Source of the DNA: Glutamicibacter arilaitensis Re117
Lineage (GTDB): Bacteria > Actinomycetota > Actinomycetes > Actinomycetales > Micrococcaceae
Assembly: GCF_000197735.1 (NCBI RefSeq)
Contig: NC_014550.1
Span: 2,418,001 to 2,482,000 of the forward strand
Direction of reading: 5' to 3'
DNA: 64,000 nucleotides
In this document: one piece after another, positions 60,032 through 64,000 of the stretch
Layout of the letters: the number at the start of each line of letters is the position of its first letter
Position numbering within the stretch: position 1 is the first letter of the stretch
Translations under genes and position numbers: made by a program
Notes under the pieces: generated by a model
What the model was told of the DNA's origin: nothing
What the model saw: the letters and a program-made list of their open reading frames with translations, nothing else
Database searches by the model: none

Positions 60032-60463
60032 CTAGCGTCGTTGCTTGCGCAGCACCCGCAGGGCGCAGAGCAAGGCGATCACCGACGGAATAACCATGCC
60101 GTACATCCACAACGCTGAGGCCAGCGTTGGTCCGGGCAGGAACCGGTAGTACTGCATGCCCAAAATCAATTGGTCGTTACCCACATAGGAAATCAGGCCA
60201 ACAGTGACATAGCAGCCGATGAACCCCAGCGCTCCGGCCCAGAGTTTCGATGAGGAAACCGCAGCCCAGTACACCAGGACTCCAAGCAGAAGCCAAGCCA
60301 GCCCCACTCCCCACACCAGCGGAATATCGTTTCCGACATAGGTGATGGATGCGTGGATTGAGGTGCCGAACAATCCTGCTGCCACGGCAGCAACCGCTCC
60401 ACGCCATAGCGCGGAGAGGTTGCTCCCGAGGGTTGTTTGCTTATTAGGAGCGAGCGCGTGCAC
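60032..60463 (-). CDS. Small integral membrane protein, unknown function
   Basis: The 143-residue protein has about four hydrophobic segments (GAVAAVAAGLFGTSIHA; PLVWGVGLAWLLLGVLVYWAAV; WAGALGFIGCYVTVGLISYVG; ALWMYGMVIPSVIALLCAL) and a basic C-terminus. It is not recognised. GTG 60463 has AAGG six bases upstream and overlaps the end of typA by 20 bases; GTG 60478 is an alternative. Translation is probably coupled to typA. Confidence 0.75.
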   Translation of the reverse strand: MHALAPNKQTTLGSNLSALWRGAVAAVAAGLFGTSIHASITYVGNDIPLVWGVGLAWLLLGVLVYWAAVSSSKLWAGALGFIGCYVTVGLISYVGNDQLILGMQYYRFLPGPTLASALWMYGMVIPSVIALLCALRVLRKQRR

Positions 60464-62351
60464 GGGTAGCCTTGGCACGGTCGTTGGCGTTCAGCAGCAC
60501 CTTGCGGATGCGGATTGCTTCTGGGGTAACCTCAACGCACTCGTCTTCGCGAGCGAATTCGAGCGACTCTTCCAGAGTCAGGGTGCGTGGTGGGGTCAGG
60601 TTTTCGAAGCTATCCGAGGAAGCTGCACGCATGTTGGTGAGCTTCTTTTCCTTGGTGATGTTCACGTCCATGTCATCGGCGCGGGAGTTCTCGCCAACGA
60701 TCATGCCCTCGTAAACCTCTTCAGTAGGCTTCACGAAGAAGTTCATGCGTTCCTGCAGGTTGATCATCGCGAACGGAGTCACAACGCCTGCACGGTCAGC
60801 AATGATCGAACCGTTGATGCGGTACTCGATGTTACCTGCCCATGCCTCGTAGCCTTCGGCCAGCGAAGCGGCAATGCCGGCGCCGCGGGTTTCGGTCATG
60901 AAGCGGGTACGGAAGCCAATCAGGCCACGTGCAGGAACCATGAATTCCATGCGGACCCAGCCGGTGCCGTGGTTAGCCATGTCGGTCATGCGGCCCTTGC
61001 GCGATGCCATCAGCTGGGTGATAGCACCCAGGTACTCTTCTGGTACGTCGATGGTCATGCGTTCCATTGGCTCGTGAACCTTGCCGTCGACCATCTTGGT
61101 CACAACCTGTGGCTTGCCAACGGTCAGCTCGAAGCCTTCGCGTCGCATCTGCTCAACGAGGATGGCCAGTGCCAATTCGCCACGACCCTGTACTTCCCAA
61201 GCGTCTGGACGCTCGGTTGGCAGAACGTTCAGCGAAACGTTACCGATCAGTTCCTTGTCCAGGCGATCCTTGACCTGGCGAGCGGTGACCTTGGCGCCCT
61301 TGACCTTGCCAGCCAGTGGCGAGGTGTTGATACCGATGGTCATCGAGATCGCAGGTGGATCAACGGTGATCAGTGGCAGTGGCTTCGGGTTCTCAAGGTC
61401 GGTGAGGGTCTCGCCGATCATGATGTCTTCGATACCTGCAACTGCAACAATCTCGCCTGGTCCGGCTTCTTCAGCTGGAACACGGGTCAGACCCTGGGTT
61501 GCGAGCAGCTCGGTGATCTTGACCTGCTTCATGGTGCCGTCCTGGCGTGCCCAGTTAACCTGCTGGCCCTTGCGCAGGGTGCCGTTGATCATGCGCAGCA
61601 GTGCCAGACGGCCAAGGAATGGCGAAGCGTCGAGGTTGGTGACGTGAGCCTGCAGAACTTCACCTTCGGTGTAGGTCGGTGCAGGTACGTGCTTGATGAT
61701 GGTCTCGAACAGTGGTTCGAGATCTTCGTTGTCTGGCAGGGTGCCATCGCCAGGCTGGTTCATCGAAGCGTAGCCGGCCTTGCCCGAGGCGAAGACGACA
61801 GGTACGTTCAAGATCGCATCCAGATCCAGGTCTGGAGCTTCATCAGCCAGGTCCGAAGCCAAGCCCAGCAGCAGGTCCATGGAGTCGGAGATAACGCCAT
61901 CGATGCGGGAGTCCGGGCGGTCGGTCTTGTTGACCACGATGATTACTGGCAGGTTTGCGCTCAGTGCCTTACGCAGCACGAAGCGGGTCTGGGGCAATGG
62001 ACCCTCAGATGCGTCGACGAGCAGAACAACGCCGTCAACCATCGACAGACCGCGCTCCACCTCGCCACCGAAGTCGGCGTGGCCGGGGGTGTCGATGACG
62101 TTGATGGTCATCTTCTTGCCCTCGGCTGCTGGGCCGTTGTAGAACACGGTGGTGTTCTTAGCAAGAATGGTGATGCCCTTCTCGCGTTCCAGCTCACCTG
62201 AGTCCATCACGCGATCTTCGGTTTCACCATGGCTGTCGAATGCGCCAGTCTGCTGGAGCATTGCGTTGACGAGGGTGGTCTTACCGTGGTCAACGTGTGC
62301 AACGATGGCTACATTGCGAAGTTCATCGCGAGTAATGGTGTTTGCTGACAT
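60444..62351 (-). CDS. typA: Ribosome-associated GTPase TypA/BipA
   Basis: The 635-residue translational GTPase has G1 AHVDHGKTTL, G3 DTPGHADFGGEVERG and G4 NKTDRPD, followed by EF-Tu-like domain II (GRLALLRMINGTLRKGQ), EF-G-like domains and the BipA-specific C-terminus ending in Arg/Ala repeats. It acts in ribosome assembly and stress adaptation. ATG 62351 is chosen; the frame to 62417 adds an unconserved segment. Confidence 0.95.
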   Translation of the reverse strand: MSANTITRDELRNVAIVAHVDHGKTTLVNAMLQQTGAFDSHGETEDRVMDSGELEREKGITILAKNTTVFYNGPAAEGKKMTINVIDTPGHADFGGEVERGLSMVDGVVLLVDASEGPLPQTRFVLRKALSANLPVIIVVNKTDRPDSRIDGVISDSMDLLLGLASDLADEAPDLDLDAILNVPVVFASGKAGYASMNQPGDGTLPDNEDLEPLFETIIKHVPAPTYTEGEVLQAHVTNLDASPFLGRLALLRMINGTLRKGQQVNWARQDGTMKQVKITELLATQGLTRVPAEEAGPGEIVAVAGIEDIMIGETLTDLENPKPLPLITVDPPAISMTIGINTSPLAGKVKGAKVTARQVKDRLDKELIGNVSLNVLPTERPDAWEVQGRGELALAILVEQMRREGFELTVGKPQVVTKMVDGKVHEPMERMTIDVPEEYLGAITQLMASRKGRMTDMANHGTGWVRMEFMVPARGLIGFRTRFMTETRGAGIAASLAEGYEAWAGNIEYRINGSIIADRAGVVTPFAMINLQERMNFFVKPTEEVYEGMIVGENSRADDMDVNITKEKKLTNMRAASSDSFENLTPPRTLTLEESLEFAREDECVEVTPEAIRIRKVLLNANDRAKATRARARS

Positions 62352-62498
62352 GCGTGAAGGCTCACTTCCGCTCGAGAATTTGGGTCTATGGAGTCGGGGC
62401 CAAAGTCGACCCAACAATCCAGTTTACGCGCTCGAGACTCATAGTCTGTTGATCTGTGTCAGAACATACAGGAATTTCATGTACCAGTCGCGAAAAAT

Positions 62499-63041
62499 TC
62501 AGCGGATTGACCGCGTTGAAATCCAAAACCGCAACTTGCTGGGCCCATCACTGACTTCAATTTCGGGAAGTTCCGCGTCCAGCAAGCCACCGCAACTTTC
62601 AATGGTGGATTTTGAGGCAATGTTATCGGAATCACAAGTTACGAGCGCATGTTCAATTTCCGCTTCGCGAAGTTCCTGCAATCCGAATTTACACAGTGCC
62701 CGTGCCACACCAAGGCGACGATACTCGGGAATTACACCATAGCCGATATGTCCGCCGACTTGAAGCAGGCCTTCATTGAGCTCGTATCGAAGTGAAACCC
62801 GGCCCACCAGATCGCCCTGGTCAAAGGCCGCGAACAACCCCGAGCGCACCCACCCTTCCGGGATGTGCTCACCGCGGCGCCCCGCACTCATCCGGTAGAT
62901 GTAGTCTTCCCAATCCTCATCGGCAGACCAGGTAGGCAGGAACTCGGAATCTTCGGCAATTAGCTGGTGATGCGCATCGATTGCCTGCTGTTCGTCTTGG
63001 CTTTCCAATTCGCGGATTTCCAGCGCAGCTCCCAATCTCAT
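62499..63041 (-). CDS. GNAT family N-acetyltransferase
   Basis: The 180-residue protein has the GNAT acetyl-CoA loop in IGYGVIPEYRRLGVARALCKFGLQEL and the later NIASKSTIESCGG segment. The substrate is unknown. ATG 63041 lies six bases after CATACT, which suggests a leaderless start. It lies between typA and the MoeZ-type gene on the same strand, with 31 bp to the latter. Confidence 0.88.
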   Translation of the reverse strand: MRLGAALEIRELESQDEQQAIDAHHQLIAEDSEFLPTWSADEDWEDYIYRMSAGRRGEHIPEGWVRSGLFAAFDQGDLVGRVSLRYELNEGLLQVGGHIGYGVIPEYRRLGVARALCKFGLQELREAEIEHALVTCDSDNIASKSTIESCGGLLDAELPEIEVSDGPSKLRFWISTRSIR

Positions 63042-63072
63042 GCGTTAAGTATGCCAGTGCAGAATCTTCCGT

Positions 63073-64000
63073 TCAGTAGGCCAGGTCGCGCCCCTGCACT
63101 TGTTTCACCCATTCCAGGGTTCCGCCGCTGAGGCTGTAGACCGGAATGCTTGATGTCGGGCCGGATGCGAAGTTCTGCGCGGCTTGATAGGAGCGTGCAC
63201 CGGTCTTGCACACGAACACGATTTTCGACGCGCTACGGGCCAGTTCTGCGAGCTCGCCTTCGTGCAGCTGCGCCAGCGGCACATGCTGGCTATGTGGAAT
63301 CGCCACGATTTCGCGTTCCCAGCCTTCGCGTACATCCACGACCAAGACCGCTTCTTGCGCTTCCATTTCGGTCAATTGCCCAACGCTCAGCTCCAGGTCT
63401 TGTTTTTCAATGCCGCACGCCGCAGCCTGGTACTGCCCTAGCTCGACAACCGGATCTCGCTTTGGATCCTTGGAGAAGGACAAGGTCCGCACGCTGGCAT
63501 CCAGTGCGTCATAGAGCCAGAGCTTGCCGCTGAGGGTAGTGCCGACACCGGTGATGAGCTTCAAAGCTTCGGTGCACATCACCGAACCGATCACTCCGCA
63601 CAGGGCGCCAAAGACTCCACCCTCGGCACAGCTGGGCACAGAATCCGCATCGGGAATTTCTGGGAACAGGTCTCGCAGCATCGGTCCGGTGCGCGGATCA
63701 AATACGGAGACTTGTCCGGAGAATTGGAATAGCGTGCCCCAGACCAACGGCGTGCCGGTAATTTCCGCGGCGTCATTGGACAGGTACCGGGTCGCGAAAT
63801 TATCGCTGCCGTCGATCACCAGATCATAATCGCTGAATAGGGCCACGGCGTTGGTTTCGTCCAGTTTCTGCGCCACGGTGGTGATCCGGACATGCTGGTT
63901 CAGTTCATGGGCCAGCCGCGGCACGGAATCAACTTTCAATCGCCCCACGTCGTGTTCGCGGTGCATGATTTGGCGTTGCAGATTCGACAGTTCAACCCGG
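63073..64000 (-). CDS. moeZ: MoeB/MoeZ-type adenylyltransferase with rhodanese domain (5' end outside window)
   Basis: The frame is open to the right edge, so the N-terminal ATP-binding part is missing; about 308 residues are visible. It has the E1-like NLQRQIMHREHDVG, DNFATRYLSNDAA and VPSCAEGGVFGALCGVIGSVMCTEALKLI, then a rhodanese domain with active-site Cys in VFVCKTGARSYQAA. Such proteins adenylate and sulfurate ubiquitin-like sulfur carriers (MoaD/CysO types) for molybdopterin or cysteine synthesis. No carrier gene is visible here. Confidence 0.9.
   Translation of the reverse strand, partial: RVELSNLQRQIMHREHDVGRLKVDSVPRLAHELNQHVRITTVAQKLDETNAVALFSDYDLVIDGSDNFATRYLSNDAAEITGTPLVWGTLFQFSGQVSVFDPRTGPMLRDLFPEIPDADSVPSCAEGGVFGALCGVIGSVMCTEALKLITGVGTTLSGKLWLYDALDASVRTLSFSKDPKRDPVVELGQYQAAACGIEKQDLELSVGQLTEMEAQEAVLVVDVREGWEREIVAIPHSQHVPLAQLHEGELAELARSASKIVFVCKTGARSYQAAQNFASGPTSSIPVYSLSGGTLEWVKQVQGRDLAY

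Noticed and set aside
60342..62201. 619-residue plus-strand frame opposite typA
   Set aside because: It is a shadow of typA codon usage, Trp/His/Gln-rich with no motif; the minus-strand frame is a clear GTPase.
1..64000. CRISPR array, insertion sequence, prophage or toxin-antitoxin system
   Set aside because: No regularly spaced repeats, transposase or integrase motifs, terminal inverted repeats or paired small genes of this kind were seen.

Overview
The window is ordinary, densely packed chromosome from a high-G+C Gram-positive actinobacterium. It most resembles Micrococcaceae of the Arthrobacter/Glutamicibacter type. The evidence is an AdnA/AdnB recombination motor, UvrD2 with an HRDC tail, a coproporphyrin-dependent heme cluster (CgoX, ChdC, CpfC), small actinobacterial DUF3107 and DUF3117 proteins, frequent GTG starts and many likely leaderless promoters. 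Genus is an inference. I see no prophage, insertion sequence, CRISPR array, rRNA operon or toxin-antitoxin pair, and no new multi-gene system that I would claim. The interest lies in individual details.

Layout. 1-1.7 kb: the end of a PspA-like gene, then three initiator tRNA genes on the minus strand, two of them inside a nearly identical 142-bp repeat. 1.7-8.4 kb: UPF0182 membrane protein, Lon-like PDZ protease, a zincin-2 type (DUF2342) protein and a YgjP-like metallopeptidase. 8.4-20.6 kb: a nucleic-acid maintenance block (UvrD2, NudC, a kinase-fold protein, AdnB, AdnA, an alkyltransferase-like protein and a DEDDh exonuclease). 20.9-23.5 kb: metNIQ methionine importer. 23.7-34.0 kb: nine heme genes, eight on the minus strand (hemE-cgoX-chdC-cpfC-hemC-hemD-hemB-hemL) with hemA divergent. 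34.1-40.3 kb: TetR regulator, DUF3107, RNB ribonuclease, DEAD-box helicase, orphan DNA methyltransferase and PHP phosphoesterase. 40.4-48 kb: aminopeptidase P, a YflT-type stress protein, MgtE_N/CBS protein, DUF1003 protein, Mrp, TatB, SigE and an O-methyltransferase. 48-55.2 kb: DUF3117, DivIVA-like and LOG proteins, a gluABCD-type amino-acid importer, and dapE and dapD, which are divergent. 55.3-64 kb: an unrecognised protein, citrate synthase, DapC, ferredoxin, two small unknowns, an HTH regulator, TypA/BipA, a GNAT acetyltransferase and a MoeZ-type adenylyltransferase that runs off the right edge.

From memory of the Mycobacterium tuberculosis gene order, 1.7-39 kb resembles the Rv3193c-Rv3211 region and 42-62 kb resembles Rv1234 back to Rv1165. 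Most genes are therefore probably vertically inherited core genes. Functionally the window joins double-strand-break resection and alkylation repair, heme biosynthesis from glutamyl-tRNA to heme by the coproporphyrin route, lysine/diaminopimelate synthesis (dapC, dapD, dapE), import of methionine and glutamate-type amino acids, and envelope stress with Tat export (sigE, tatB).

Starts were chosen by Shine-Dalgarno spacing, by ATGA/GTGA overlaps, or by a TANNNT hexamer 6-7 bases before the start codon, which suggests leaderless mRNA. Many convergent gene pairs are separated by long perfect-stem hairpins.
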